Source: Stictocephala bisonia | Taxonomy: Eukaryota; Arthropoda; Insecta; Hemiptera; Membracidae | Direction: 5' to 3' | DNA: 64,000 nucleotides | Assembly: GCA_035578905.1 (NCBI GenBank) | Contig: JAQJVL010002704.1 | Coordinates: forward strand, 1 to 64,000 | In this document: in pieces, positions 11,532-21,882 of the stretch | Layout: the number at the start of each line of letters is the position of its first letter | How positions within the stretch are numbered: position 1 is the stretch's first letter | The notes under the pieces: generated by a model | Told to the model about the DNA's origin: nothing | The model's input: the letters and a program-made list of their open reading frames with translations, nothing else | Database searches by the model: none | Translations under genes and position numbers: made by a program

Positions 11532-12923
11532 TATTTTAAAGTATATGCATTTTTAAGGTTAATATTTACTTGTTAGTACATTAGGATGGTTAGGACAGCT
11601 TGGTAAATACAATAAGTCTGGACTTTACAATAGAAAGTATTTATACATAGGCAAGATCTATTAAATTGTAAATTTAAAATTATTTGGAGTTGTAACCAAT
11701 ATCAGCTTAATTCTGAATTATTGCCTAGATGATCAAATTATTTACATAAATAGCTTTGATTAAACAGTTACCTATCTTGACTAATAATAATAATAATACT
11801 GATTGGTATTTATTTATAAGGTTCAAATTGGGGGCTCCTTTCTGTTTTATTAACAGTTGGTATAAGTTTTTGTAAATAGGTTATGTAACACTAATTTCTT
11901 GTCCAATTCTGTTCTACTAATTTCTTGTCCAAGTTTAAGGGTGACAAGGAATTTTCCCTCCTGCTTCTTTGGATCCATGTACGTTAAATAGCCGCTAATA
12001 CTTGATAAGGAAAGTGAGCTGAAATATTAAAGAAAATAATTAAATGCATATATAAGTATCTTTTTAAAGGGAAATGGTTATTTATGTGATCATTGAATAC
12101 AAAACTCATTTAACTTTAGAAAACCAACAAACTTCTATAAAAGTGGATTGTTTATACTATATAATAAACACAAGTTTATATAATATAATGTGCCTTATTC
12201 ATAAATATTAGAAACCGTCAGTACCCAAGCATGTCCAATTCCTCCCTTACATACATACTATACATACATAAATTGTTGGCCAAAAAAACAACTCTTAAAA
12301 TCAATCTCCAGGAGAGGCCACTCTCGCTTCGAACACAGCTTAGTGAACAAGTAAGTACTAAGTGACCCTTGTAAATAGTAGTGTAGTGTAAATTGGTGAT
12401 TAATTTAAATAGTATTGCTGTAGACCATGCCAACATTGTGGCAGGTCACATCCGATTGCTCGGCCAATCCAGTAGCCTCTATATAGTGTGAGAATTTTCC
12501 AATATGCTGATTAATTGGCTTCTGAATGGTATTAGAATATTCTATCTGGGGTCTAGACCATTCTAATTTACATTTCTGGAATCTTCTCGATTGCAGAGGC
12601 AACAAATATAAAGTCACCCTTTAACCAACTAGTCAGTCCAGTGCTTACTTGTGACAGTAAAGTGATTATTTATTTAAAATTGTATATTGCAGATCCATTG
12701 TAGTTCAATGGTTGCATCTTTAACAATATTGTTTTCAATACGTCTTAAATGAAACTAAGTGTTGGTTGTATTTCTTATTTTTTAATTTTGTTTTCTTCCT
12801 TAATTAACATTATTTTCCATTTTGTAGAGTTCTTTAATTTAATATAATGCAGCATAAGCTAAGTATTTTATCTTGAATATATTTAAGTTGTTTTCTTTTT
12901 TTATAATTTCAGATAAAAATCTA
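11532..12923. other. non-coding AT-rich DNA
   Basis: Possible intron sequence of the lipocalin gene. Chance ORFs of about 70 codons at 12218-12436 and 12405-12617 show no recognisable features. Confidence 0.45.
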
Positions 12924-12927
12924 TTAA

Positions 12928-13808
12928 CCCTCGATCCGGGCAAGTTAGCATTTGCGAACTGTTTTGGCGTTGCTAAAACGCGCAAGTTCGCAATTGCGAA
13001 CTTCACGCCGCCCTTTGCTAAACAGCTCATAGAATGCACATATGATAAGCTACGGCAATGATTTTGATCTATTCGGAAACTACGTTAAACATCGAATAAT
13101 TCTGTATAACTAAATAGTTGGTTATTTTAAATCAATATTTTACACGGCTTTGTGAAAGTAGCTATTTAATTCATGTTGTTGCCATATTGGACGCTTTGTA
13201 CGATTCGTTGTTTTTTGCACTCACGGCAAATACTTGGTTTTTATGTTGTAATTATCCGTTATAAATCGTTTTGATGTGTCAGGTCATATATTATTTTATA
13301 GAGCATGTTTCTAGCTAAATTTTAGTATATAAATGAACTTTGTAGTGTTTATAGAAAATTTATCAAATATTTTTGAATGTTGCTGTTACCGTGGCAACAA
13401 ATTTTTAGGTTTTTGTATTGAATCCATTTATAAATTTATAAGACATATTGTATACTTCTAAACTTATATAATGTATATATTTTCTGAAACTAGATAAAAT
13501 TTAGGACATTTTTGCTATCTCACATTTAAAAATTTATTATCACAACATTGTATCCAATGGGTACCCCCACCCCCTTTTGCGACTTATAAAAAAAATTTCC
13601 AAAGTAACGTACCATAAAAAAATCAAAAATATCTTTAGGTTAAGTTTTTATACATTATCTGGTAGCCTACATTCTTGAGATCATTTTTATACCATAAACA
13701 AGTAGTTTTATTACAATTTACTTATTTTTATGAATTTTATAAAAACATCTTACAAATTGGCCAAAAATCGCGACCCAATACTGGAAAATATAGTGACCGG
13801 ATCGAGGG
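12928..13808. mobile_element. piggyBac-type non-autonomous element (MITE)
   Basis: The ends are perfect 12-bp inverted repeats, CCCTCGATCCGG at 12928-12939 and CCGGATCGAGGG at 13797-13808. The left side is preceded by TTAA and the right side followed by TTAT, as expected for a piggyBac TTAA target with one mutated base. CCC...GGG termini are the piggyBac hallmark. Just inside the left end an imperfect hairpin pairs GCGAACT...GTTTTGG with CTAAAAC...AGTTCGC. No transposase frame is present in the 881 bp, so it would need a helper. Confidence 0.8.
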
Positions 13809-14127
13809 TTATAATGTGGTTCCATGAAGGTTGTTTTTTTGGTTTTTTGTTTTTTTGTTAAAATTTAAATTATGGTGTGTGGTTGGTTATGATGTGAATA
13901 GTATTTTTTGTATTGTAACTATGTATCTGAGAATTATTGTGTGACTTGTATTGGACTATATGAAAGCTAATGTTAGATATACCACATTTATTTTGTTAAA
14001 CATCTAAACTATTGTTATGTTTTAGACTGTATATAATACATTACATTTTGTTAAGTTTTTATATTTTATTTATGATTGTTAAAGGTAGAAGTGTTTTTAA
14101 TCTGTAATTATTTATTTTATATTATAA

Positions 14128-14480
14128 TTTTTTTTAATAATCTTTATTGCCAGAACAATATTTACAGTTGCTTAGCAAAGGTTAATAAACATTCAAACAT
14201 ACGCTCATTCATCACTTATTTCTAATTTATTAAGAGGAAGTACAGAATAATATAATAATTGTTACTTGTGATCTCTAGACAAAACACTGACAAAATATAT
14301 TCTTACAAAAATTACAGTCTTCCAAGTCAGACATTTTTATCCTCTAGAAAGATCGACTCCTAATCCCATTGAAAATAAGGAACTCGCCCACCGAGTAAAA
14401 TGCCTGTGTAGCTAACATCCTTTTCAGTCTGGATTTGCAATTGTGGAATGAGAACTTATTCCACAACACAAGAAGTTCCG
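14128..14480 (-). pseudogene. LINE 3' end relic
   Basis: The minus strand encodes a LINE C-terminal block (NCKSRLKRML, then QAFYSVGEFL) at about 14345-14470. A 3' UTR follows and ends in AATAAAG and an A-rich tail (plus-strand T-run at 14129-14136). This is the same part of the reverse transcriptase tail as at the end of the 2277-3134 fragment. It is truncated to the last about 50 codons. Confidence 0.65.
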
Positions 14481-14521
14481 TTAGAATTATATTTGAAACG
14501 CCTAAGTTAATAAATCATTGT

Positions 14522-14640
14522 TCAAACATTCCTTTACATATTTAGATCTTTAACAAACTACCTGTTGAAGTAAAAAGCTTTAAGTCTACAAGAAACTGTA
14601 TAAATAAATCAAAAATTAGGATTTTAAAATTGAGTGATAT
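14522..14640 (+). pseudogene. LINE C-terminal relic, plus strand
   Basis: The plus strand reads IFNKLPVEVKSFKSTRN, a block typical of the extreme C-terminus of jockey/CR1-like LINE proteins. It lies head to head with the preceding minus-strand tail and is too short to classify. Confidence 0.45.
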
Positions 14641-15156
14641 ATATTCCATTATAAATATTTTAAGTTAGTTTCCAAAAACCACTATTCAGAAGCATAATTT
14701 CCATCAAATTTTATAACATTTTATATATTGTGCCTTGTAATAGATGTCAAGATTTGATTAATTTTCTTCTTTAAATGTTAAGTGAAAACTGATATCTGTT
14801 GTTTCTAAGATTGCCATCAGTATCTAAGTATTTAAGTAAGTGTTATTTTTGTGTTAAATTATTCATTTATCTACATATCGTATCCATGTAGATTCTTAAT
14901 CATAAATCTTATATTTTCTCTTTACTATGTGGATGCGCTGCAGGTAGCGGCCGAGCTTAGTTTTTTAGTTGTCCTAAATGTAGACTTAACTGTGTGTTTT
15001 TGCTTTAAATTTTGTTATTGATATACTAACCACAAAAACTTGCTACAGTGGTTAGTCAATTTCCAAGCATGTATGAAGTTTGTAACCATGTTGTATATTG
15101 ATGGAAACATATTATTATTATTATTAATTCAAAAGAGAGCTCCCCATCCAAATACT
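14641..15156. other. non-coding spacer
   Basis: AT-rich; the final part (about 15120-15156) is the continuation of the LINE relic that the hAT element split. Confidence 0.4.
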
Positions 15157-15164
15157 GTTAGGCA

Positions 15165-16410
15165 TAGAGATGGGAAATATCGTTATATTCTGGTATTAGG
15201 TTATATCGTTATCGAGCACGTCGGTATTAGCATTGATTATATACACCTACAATAGATAAACCATCTAATAGGAATATTTGTGGCAGTAATTTTGTTAGTT
15301 AGTGTGGCCCGCAACCACAGCTGGTTTAAACTGCATTACATTTACATGGGACTACACTAGCGCTCCACAATGGACCACAAAAACAGCTGATATTTTGAGA
15401 CTCAAAATTTAACATTGGATGGGAAATCTATTTGTGTATAAAATCAATGGTATTAGTAATACTCACCCTGTTATTTTGGTAACTGTTACTGGAGTGCAAT
15501 GCCGTTGCTTGCAAGCGATATTGGAGATTTGGAGATCGATATTAGTGCAGTGTAAACATTAGAAGGTTAGTTTTTCGTTACCAGATAGCTTACATATTAA
15601 ACTTAAACTTAGCTTACATATTACTTAAACAATCGGTAGCCTAAGCCTATTATAGCCTGTTAGACACATATATTATTCGTGTAAACTAGCGTATTATAAA
15701 GATGAGTAGTATTTAACAATATTTTATTTTAATGATAATATTCTGTAGTTTATTTAATAATATCCTATAAGAATACTCGAAGGATAATAAACACAGTGTT
15801 ACAATATAAGAACAAAATTTTATTATATTGTTGCTTATGGTTATAATAGGCCTAAACAATATTTAAAATAGTAAACAAGTTATAAATCATAATAATAATA
15901 ACACATTCAAAACAAATTTAAAATTAAATGATAAAACAACAAAATAAAAATGCAATAAGAGTAATATCATACCTAAACAGTATTTAAAAATAGTAAAAAA
16001 GGTAAAAAATCATTATCATGTAATATTGGTTTAATATTACATTTTAAACCAATTAAAAAATATTAAATGATAGCACCTATTTTATTAAATATTATATTAA
16101 ATATTAAGTATTAAATATTTCCTACCCATTTTATTCATCATGAGAATTGAGAACATTTGCTGACTAATATCTCCAGCGGATATTACTCGCCATTCCAGTA
16201 TTTGCTTCCAAATCCTAATACCAAACCAATATTTTGGCAATTAGTTTTATTGCCGTTATCAGTCTGGTTTACGTTCCGCGTCGTCCAGTTGGATTACATT
16301 AGCCGTGTTACCAAAATATTAGGGTGACCTCGGTAACAGTTACCGTGGTATTAGTTTACTTCTCAGTATTAGTAATACTGACCTAATACGATATTTAACG
16401 CCCATCTCTA
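15165..16410. mobile_element. hAT-family non-autonomous element
   Basis: Perfect 10-bp terminal inverted repeats TAGAGATGGG and CCCATCTCTA are flanked by an exact 8-bp target duplication GTTAGGCA (15157-15164 and 16411-16418). The 8-bp duplication and TAGAG-type ends are diagnostic for hAT. Subterminal copies of GGTATTAG-like motifs occur at both ends. No transposase ORF is present in 1246 bp. It sits inside a LINE relic, which reads through (RLPNSI) if the element and one duplication are removed. A related terminus occurs at 62180. Confidence 0.9.
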
Positions 16411-16418
16411 GTTAGGCA

Positions 16419-16780
16419 GTCTATTCAAAAATGTCACCCCCACTTGTGCTGGAAGACGTGCATATACTACCGTCCTGTGCTGATCAAGACAGTAGTTCTC
16501 CCTGCCTCTGGTCATGTGATTATGTACATTGTGACTCTGTGTTAGGGTACATTTGGTTTTACAGAACCATGTGGTCTCGAGTATGTAGAGACAAGGGAGA
16601 TTTAGGATGTTTAATTCCTTGAACACATCTCTGCACAACTCTGTTTCCTAATTTTTTTATAATTCTAATTGCCTTTTTTTGTAAACAGAACAGTCTAATG
16701 AACAAAGAGCTGGCACAGTCCCCCACATCACATTTCCATAGGAAAGGTGGGGGTGGATAAACCCGCCCACCACCGTACAT
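16419..16780 (-). pseudogene. LINE reverse transcriptase relic split by the hAT element
   Basis: Across frameshifts, the minus strand gives LSYGNVMWGT, then FCLQKKAIRIIKKL, then SLCRDVFKELNILNLPCLYILE and FLNRLPN. This is the order seen in the thumb and C-terminal part of jockey/CR1-like reverse transcriptases, and the CRDVFKELNIL block matches SCRSVFKEVNVL in the 2277-3134 fragment. Its remaining 3' part lies left of the hAT insertion, up to about 15157. Disabled. Confidence 0.7.
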
Positions 16781-17010
16781 GTATGGGTGGGTGGGTGGGT
16801 CAATACCATTGTACGTGTATGGGTGGGTGGGTGGGTCAATACCACCGTACGTGTATATTCAATACCACCATACGTGTATATTCAATACCACCGTATGTGT
16901 AAACAGAGAGCTGTCAGTCATCTTAGGTGTATGGGCAGGCTGGTGGGTCAACACCACTGTACGTGTATAAGCGGGCGGGTGGGTGGGTCAAGACCACTGT
17001 ACGTGTAATA
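16745..17010 (-). repeat. cacgtac minisatellite, locus 2
   Basis: Tandem units of about 36 bp read GTACGTGTATGGGTGGGTGG then GTGGGTCAATACCACC on the plus strand, the reverse complement of the units at 3795 and 21217. Around 16850-16910 a shorter unit (TGTATATTCAATACCACC) is repeated. It abuts the LINE relic. Confidence 0.8.
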
Positions 17011-17129
17011 CGCCATGATTAGCAGCTGTGTTGGACAGTATTTCAAAAGGTGTCTTAAGACTATATGACTTGCTTAGTATATAGTTGATAGTTTATTGAA
17101 TAAAAGGTTTCATAAAAGACATTTACTTT

Positions 17130-17290
17130 TAATTTTGTTGAGTAATTGTGTTCCATAAAATATAATTTGTTATCAGAATAATTTACTAAAATGGTACCAA
17201 TACCTGTCTATCAGTTCCAAAGAATTTACATGTTGACTACTTGTTTCGGAATAAGAATTCCATCTTCAGGTCATTAAAAATGTGGCTTTA
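17130..17290 (-). repeat. Penelope-like terminal fragment
   Basis: Assigned to Penelope-like elements only because it carries the hammerhead-like motif found in their terminal repeats (CUGAAGAUGG...CCGAAAC on the minus strand). No reverse transcriptase or GIY-YIG frame is left nearby. Confidence 0.45.
17234..17273 (-). ncRNA. hammerhead-like ribozyme motif 1
   Basis: On the minus strand: stem I UGAC (17273-17270), core CUGAAGA (17269-17263), one extra U (17262), stem II GGAAU/AUUCC (17261-17257 with 17252-17248), core GAAA (17247-17244), a 2-bp stem III (AC/GU), cleavage-site base A at 17238, and GUCA (17237-17234) closing stem I. All conserved core bases are present. The extra base between CUGANGA and stem II departs from the textbook core, and stem I is only 4 bp, so activity is uncertain. 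Minimal hammerheads of this shape are known from Penelope-like elements. Confidence 0.5.
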
Positions 17291-17419
17291 GCTCCATCTG
17301 GATTGTTGAGAATACACAACACACATTACACATACCATAAATAATAAATTAACAAAGACAAATACGAACATTGGTGGCCTACCAGACACACACATTCAAG
17401 AACCGGGGTGGCAGACATG

Positions 17420-17830
17420 GTTTTTTTATTCTGTTAAAAAAACTCATGAATTTAACAGAATAATTTACTTGAAACCGTTAAATAGCGTAGAAATAATATT
17501 GATCAAATTAGTTACTTTGAAATTCAAATGACCGCTACTCTGGAAAAGATAAACCTTTCGAAGTCCGGTTTATGGTAATTCATTTCTATTGAATAGACCT
17601 TTCATTTGATATCAAACTCAACCTAGGTTTACATTGAAGATTTTCGCTCAAATCCTCATGGGCCGTCTCCCTGAAAAGATGAAATGTCACTATAGTGTCT
17701 AAAAAGTATGGTCTTTGTAACCATGATCATGTATAAAATTTCACTTTTACAAGTGAAGTTATAAAAAAGTTGTGAAGCGTTTCAATATTTTTTTCCAAGC
17801 TGCATGTGTATATCCTGTAAGACATATTAC
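17420..17830. repeat. dispersed insect repeat fragment
   Basis: Phrases such as TTTCATTTGATATCAAACTC and AATCCTCATGGGCCGTCTCC resemble, in order and wording, the unit at 20349-20640 (TCCTCAACGGGCCCTCC...). No coding content. It lies in the presumed second intron of the lipocalin gene. Confidence 0.35.
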
Positions 17831-17859
17831 TAAAGATGAATCCATATTAATCTACCTAC

Positions 17860-17993
17860 CCGCTGGTTTTCTGTGAGTTGATCTTGTCTACCTTTCCTGT
17901 CGTGCTGTTGAGCTTGTATTCCGCCTGCACACACTTTCCCTTTCCCTGGACTTGCGTGCCATTAGAGCCCCACTGGTACCATATCCCCATGTA
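17860..17993 (-). CDS. lipocalin (apolipoprotein D-like), exon 2
   Basis: A 134-base exon with an acceptor (TTTTCCAATCAG before 17993) and a strong donor (GTAGGT starting at 17859). It joins exon 1 in phase 0 and leaves in phase 2. It encodes 44 residues beginning YMGIWYQ, which completes the lipocalin signature started in exon 1 (N-F-N...Y-M-G-x-W-Y). It has a second conserved Cys (GKCVQAEY) and N-glycosylation sites NGT and NST. In apolipoprotein D-type lipocalins these are strands A and B of the barrel, and the GxW Trp packs at its base. Too short for ORF-based detection. Further exons must lie to the left and were not found. Confidence 0.85.
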
Positions 17994-19270
17994 CTGATTG
18001 GAAAATTAAAAACACATTGTTAACTAACACAAATGAAAACACTATCATAAAAATCAAGTTTGTTGTACAATAAATTACTAAGCATGGTTTATTCCTAAAT
18101 AACCTTTGTGGTTAATTTTAGAAGAAGTTTAGCAATATTTATATTCCAGTTAGATATTATTTGTTCTATAAGCTCATATACATGATGTTACTGAAATATT
18201 TTACTAGTTTCAAAACGTAGTATTCCTTCCATGATTAAGTACATTCAATTGTATATATTTTAAAGTGTATGCTTTTCTATCTACAATTTTTTTTTATTAT
18301 AGGCCTATTTCAATATTAATTGCATGTTTAGTCCCAATTGCTTTTTTTTATAAACTTATATTTCAATAAAAATTATAAAACAATATTTTTATAATAAAAA
18401 AATGGTAAACTGAAAGTTTTTGAACCTACTTTAATTCATTTTAATATTTTTGTTCTTTAAAGCTACAGTTTAGTAGGCATTAAATTGTTTTATAACAATG
18501 ATCAATTAAAATAAAAATTTTAATCGCAGCCAACAGTTATGTGGAAGCGTATTCTATATAAATATCGAAGCAACATTCAAATACCGTAGTTAATGTTAAA
18601 ACTAAATGAAGCATGTGTGAAACAGAAATTATTTGTGATAGTAAACTTAGAAAAACAGATTAGAATATGTTTTAATATTATTCCCTTTTCTCAGATTTAA
18701 TTTCAAAATCCAGGCCTTAGGCCTGCCTAAATTTGGTTCTCATGATAATTTTGTATTTCTATCTCTTGTAACTTTTCTGTTACTTCCATTATTATTTAGT
18801 AGATTCACCCTTAATAACGTTACAAGAACATGGCCTCTGTTTGTTTTTGTTGTAAGATTTTCCTTTGTTAAGAATTTTCCTTTCTTTTTTATTATTAATA
18901 ATATTTATTACTAGCCAATAGTCCTTGATTCGTTACATACACCTGCTTAACCTTCACTCTGTGGTTCTCTCTTACCAACACATCAATATAAAAAAGTTCA
19001 GTCTGCAGGTCTAATGAAGACCAAATTAGCCAAGTATTTGTGTCATGGTTATGTTTTTTGTATCAGCTGTTTGAAATAAATTATTTAATGAATGCCATTG
19101 TTACTCTCATCGAAAAAAAAGGAAATGTTGAGGGGTTGTTTCTACCGCTTAGTAATGGCATTTTGAGAAATTCGTTCTTTGTGTGTCTCTATGATATAAA
19201 GTTTATCTTCCCTCCAAATTTCATAAAATCTGTTTAATGGTTCAAGATATATCATGTATATAATACCTAC
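17994..19270 (-). other. lipocalin intron 1
   Basis: 1277 bases bounded by GTAGGT (at 19270) and ...CAATCAG (to 17994). It contains a fragment of the ACTAGCC repeat family (from 18908). Confidence 0.75.
18908..19250 (+). repeat. ACTAGCC dispersed repeat inside the lipocalin intron
   Basis: Starts ACTAGCCAATAGTCCTTGAT, matching 59331 onward (ACTAGCCAATAGCCCTTGCT), and ends with CCAAATTTCATAAAATCTG, a phrase typical of the 3' part of such insect repeats. It resembles the CTAGCTG elements at 10.4-11.5 kb in plan. Confidence 0.45.
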
Positions 19271-19396
19271 CCTGATAATGTTGAAGTTCTGTTGAACGTT
19301 GACATTAGGACACTGCCCCAACAGGATGTTTTGAGAGTAACCTCTGGGGAGGGTTGCTGCCACAAGGGTAAGTAGAGGAACGAGTAACTTCATCAT
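19271..19396 (-). CDS. lipocalin (apolipoprotein D-like), exon 1 with signal peptide
   Basis: Codes for 42 residues in phase 0. A hydrophobic signal peptide (MMKLLVPLLTLVAATLPRGYS) is followed by QNILLGQCPNVNVQQNFNII and R, holding the first conserved Cys and the Asn that begins the lipocalin NxxxxxGxWY signature. The exon ends at a strong donor (AGG|GTAGGT at 19271/19270). Beyond it the frame reads into the intron, so the 84-codon ORF that runs on to 19142 is not the protein. Expected product: a secreted carrier of small hydrophobic molecules such as lipids or pigments. Nearest known types are apolipoprotein D, Lazarillo and the biliverdin-binding lipocalins; I cannot choose among them. Both exons are intact, so the gene looks functional. 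Confidence 0.85.
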
Positions 19397-19427
19397 CTTG
19401 GAGAGACGGATAACATATACTGTACAA

Positions 19428-19436
19428 CTTTATATA
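19428..19436 (-). promoter_or_regulatory. TATA box of the lipocalin gene
   Basis: TATATAAAG on the minus strand starts 40 bases before the first ATG. With the usual 25-30 base spacing, transcription would start at about 19405-19411, giving a very short 5' UTR of 10-15 bases. Two in-frame ATGs follow one another (19396 and 19393). Confidence 0.6.
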
Positions 19437-19439
19437 CCT

Positions 19440-19886
19440 GCTGTGGAAGAAGCAATTTTTTTTAATTTATGACAAAAGGATAAAAACATAACAAAATACA
19501 TTTTAGTACAAACAAATTATAAATGACACCTAATTTCTACAGCAAAATCAGTCTACAGAAATATAATTAAGCTAATAAAAATTAATAGTATAGATTTTAG
19601 TTAACAATAACTATACAATAAAACGTAATAATATAAAAGAAACATAACTTATGTACTTAATACTTACTTAATAAACTTGCAAATTATTAAATGAAGACAT
19701 GGAAATCCACCATCTCAATTCAGTAACTGGTTACAATAAGTGTTCCATCTACGGTCTGACAGTGTACAATCTGTGTGTAGAAAGCTGACACTGTGTTATG
19801 TAATGCCTGTTCAGGAATTAATGTTGTTTCTCGTACAATTCGTTGTCTAAGCTCACCTAAATCATGAGGTTTTGTAAACAGTATTT
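19440..19886. other. upstream region of the lipocalin gene
   Basis: AT-rich. No further regulatory element could be supported. Confidence 0.4.
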
Positions 19887-20130
19887 AGTTTTTTAATTAG
19901 CATAATACGTGTTGGTATATATACAGTACAAGTAAACGTCACACAACACAAATTTATTACAATATAAGCACAAAATGCACAAATATACTACAATACAAGC
20001 ACAAAATGCACAAATATTATGGTGATCGATTTCGGTGAACCACGCTCACCTTCCTCAGACCAGAGGGATTCACAAAAGAACCTAAAAGAAAAAGACAAGT
20101 CGTGACAGATCAGGTGATCTTGGGTGCCAT
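19887..20130 (-). repeat. Penelope-like terminal fragment with duplicated segment
   Basis: Homologous to 6162-6235. A 29-base block (ACAATAYAAGCACAAAATGC ending in CACAAATAT) is tandemly duplicated at about 19959-20019, directly before a hammerhead-like motif. No protein domain remains. Confidence 0.5.
20020..20062 (-). ncRNA. hammerhead-like ribozyme motif 2
   Basis: Minus strand, in order: stem I UGGU (20062-20059), core CUGAGGA (20058-20052), one extra A (20051), stem II GGUGA/UCACC (20050-20046 with 20038-20034), core GAAA (20033-20030), a 2-bp stem III (AU/AU with CG loop), cleavage triplet AUC (20026-20024), and ACCA (20023-20020) closing stem I. Every conserved core position fits the minimal hammerhead of Penelope-like elements. 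Motif 1 has an extra base at the same place, which suggests a family feature and not random decay. Self-cleavage has not been shown. Confidence 0.6.
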
Positions 20131-20348
20131 TCTATACTGAGGGAGGGGTTACTGATTAAGGATGGTGGATTTCCAAGTCCTCATTTAATAATATGCAAGT
20201 TTTTTTGATAATTTAAACTGTAGATTGTTGATAAGTTATTAGTACCATTATGTCAATAATATCTTTTTGAGATAATTTTTCATTTCTTTAATCAAATACT
20301 TCATAACTGGCTTTTACAACAAGTCGAATTCCCACTCAAATATCACTG

Positions 20349-21190
20349 CTAAGAAAGGTTAACCAGTTGCCTGGTTTCTGATAGGGTGGTTCTTTTGACT
20401 TGAAACTTGTGGTGTCCTATTCAGGAAAAAATAGAATTTGAAATGATGGGCAATTCATCAAATCCTTCCATTTAAACTTTTCACAATATCCTCAACGGGC
20501 CCTCCCCACTAGTTTGAAAAAATTACGAACTGCATCAAAAGATAGAAAAAAAACTTTCTACAGAGGTATACTAAATTTCAATAATTAATCTGGACCCATA
20601 TAAGAGAAATGAAGGTGGTTCTATATTTTTTCAACACCCTCAACTAAGAAAGATTAACCAGTTGCAATTTCTGATAGGGTCGCTCTTTTGACTTGTATCT
20701 TCTGGTGTTTTAATCAGAAAGAAATAGGCTTTAAATGGTGGGCAACTCATCATATCCTTTCATTTAAACTTTTTACAATATCATCCATGGGCCCTCCCCT
20801 CTAGGTTGAAAAAAATTACAAACTGTATAAAAAGATAGAAACAGGATATATAAATGAAATATAAGACATTTTTCAATATTATTCAATATATTTATCTTCA
20901 ATATATTATACGTGACTTCATTATTATATTATACACCTATATTATCATTATCAGTAATTTCTTCGATTAACAATCGATTAATCGATAGTTCTTAAAAATT
21001 TGTTCTTACTTTTCAGCGTGACGCGGTTTCTCGACCAACATCCCATCCCAAAGTGTCTAACGGGCGCAAAGAAGTATAACTTCAAAAAACTTTCTACAGA
21101 GATATACTAAATATTAATGATTTATCTAGACCAATTTAAGAGAAATGAAGGTGGTTCCATACTTTTTCAACACCCTGTATATCTCTGTAC
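20349..21190. repeat. tandemly duplicated dispersed repeat, period about 294 bp
   Basis: The unit starting CTAAGAAAGGTTAACCAGTTGC at 20349 recurs at 20643, with shared phrases on disease-free, non-coding sequence: TCTGATAGGGT, CTTTTGACTTG, CATTTAAACTTTT and ATGGGCCCTCCC. A third partial tail (21096-21180) ends TTTTTCAACACCCTGTATAT, as unit 1 ends TTTTTTCAACACCCT. No coding content. Confidence 0.65.
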
Positions 21191-21216
21191 GTGTATAACA
21201 ATGTTTTAAAAAATTA

Positions 21217-21310
21217 AGACCCACCCACCCACCTATACACGTACAGTGGTATTGACCCACCCACCAACCCATACACGTACAGTGGTATTGACCCACCTAT
21301 ACACGTACAT
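21217..21310 (+). repeat. cacgtac minisatellite, locus 3
   Basis: About two and a half units of CACGTACAGTGGTATTGACC then CACCCACC...CTATA, in the same orientation as locus 1. Directly preceded by the repeat that ends CACCCTGTATAT. Confidence 0.75.
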
Positions 21311-21882
21311 ATATTTTTTCCTATTTTAAAAGTATTTTCTTTCTTACAACTCAAACAATTTGCCAATATTTTAAAATTCTTATATTAAGATGAGGTAATT
21401 TTCTTTATTTTCCTGAGGCTAAATTGAAATATTGAATTCATGTGTAATTTATTCCGTGAGTATCAATATGTTAAATGTATAATTTCTTTTTTTTTTCTTT
21501 CAATGCCCCTCTTATAGTAAGAGGACAATTAAAACGAGAGACAAAAAAATAATAGTAATAATCACTTCCAGATTTTTAATTGTTTTCAAAAATTCTCAAA
21601 ATCTGTTATATCTATAGGGCAGTGAATGCAATTTCAAAAAAATCTTTTTTTTAGTAAAATTTTTTTGTGCTGATCGTAACGTATAAATTAAGCCACAACT
21701 AATTCATCGATACTACAAAATATCAACTGTAAATTTAATCACTAGCTATTTTTCATTGTTTGGTGCATGTACATTTAAAATAAATAAACAACAAGTGCAT
21801 CAAACAAAACATTAAATGTACCTAAAGCTGTGTGACCAAGTAGCTCCACTGTGAACGTCTACCACAAAACTCGCATGTAACT

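Noticed and set aside
16779..17008. Plus ORFs with GWVGGSIP repeats
   Set aside because: Translation of the minisatellite array.
19142..19270. Continuation of the lipocalin exon 1 frame to 84 codons
   Set aside because: It reads through a strong GTAGGT donor. The lipocalin signature continues in exon 2 and not here.
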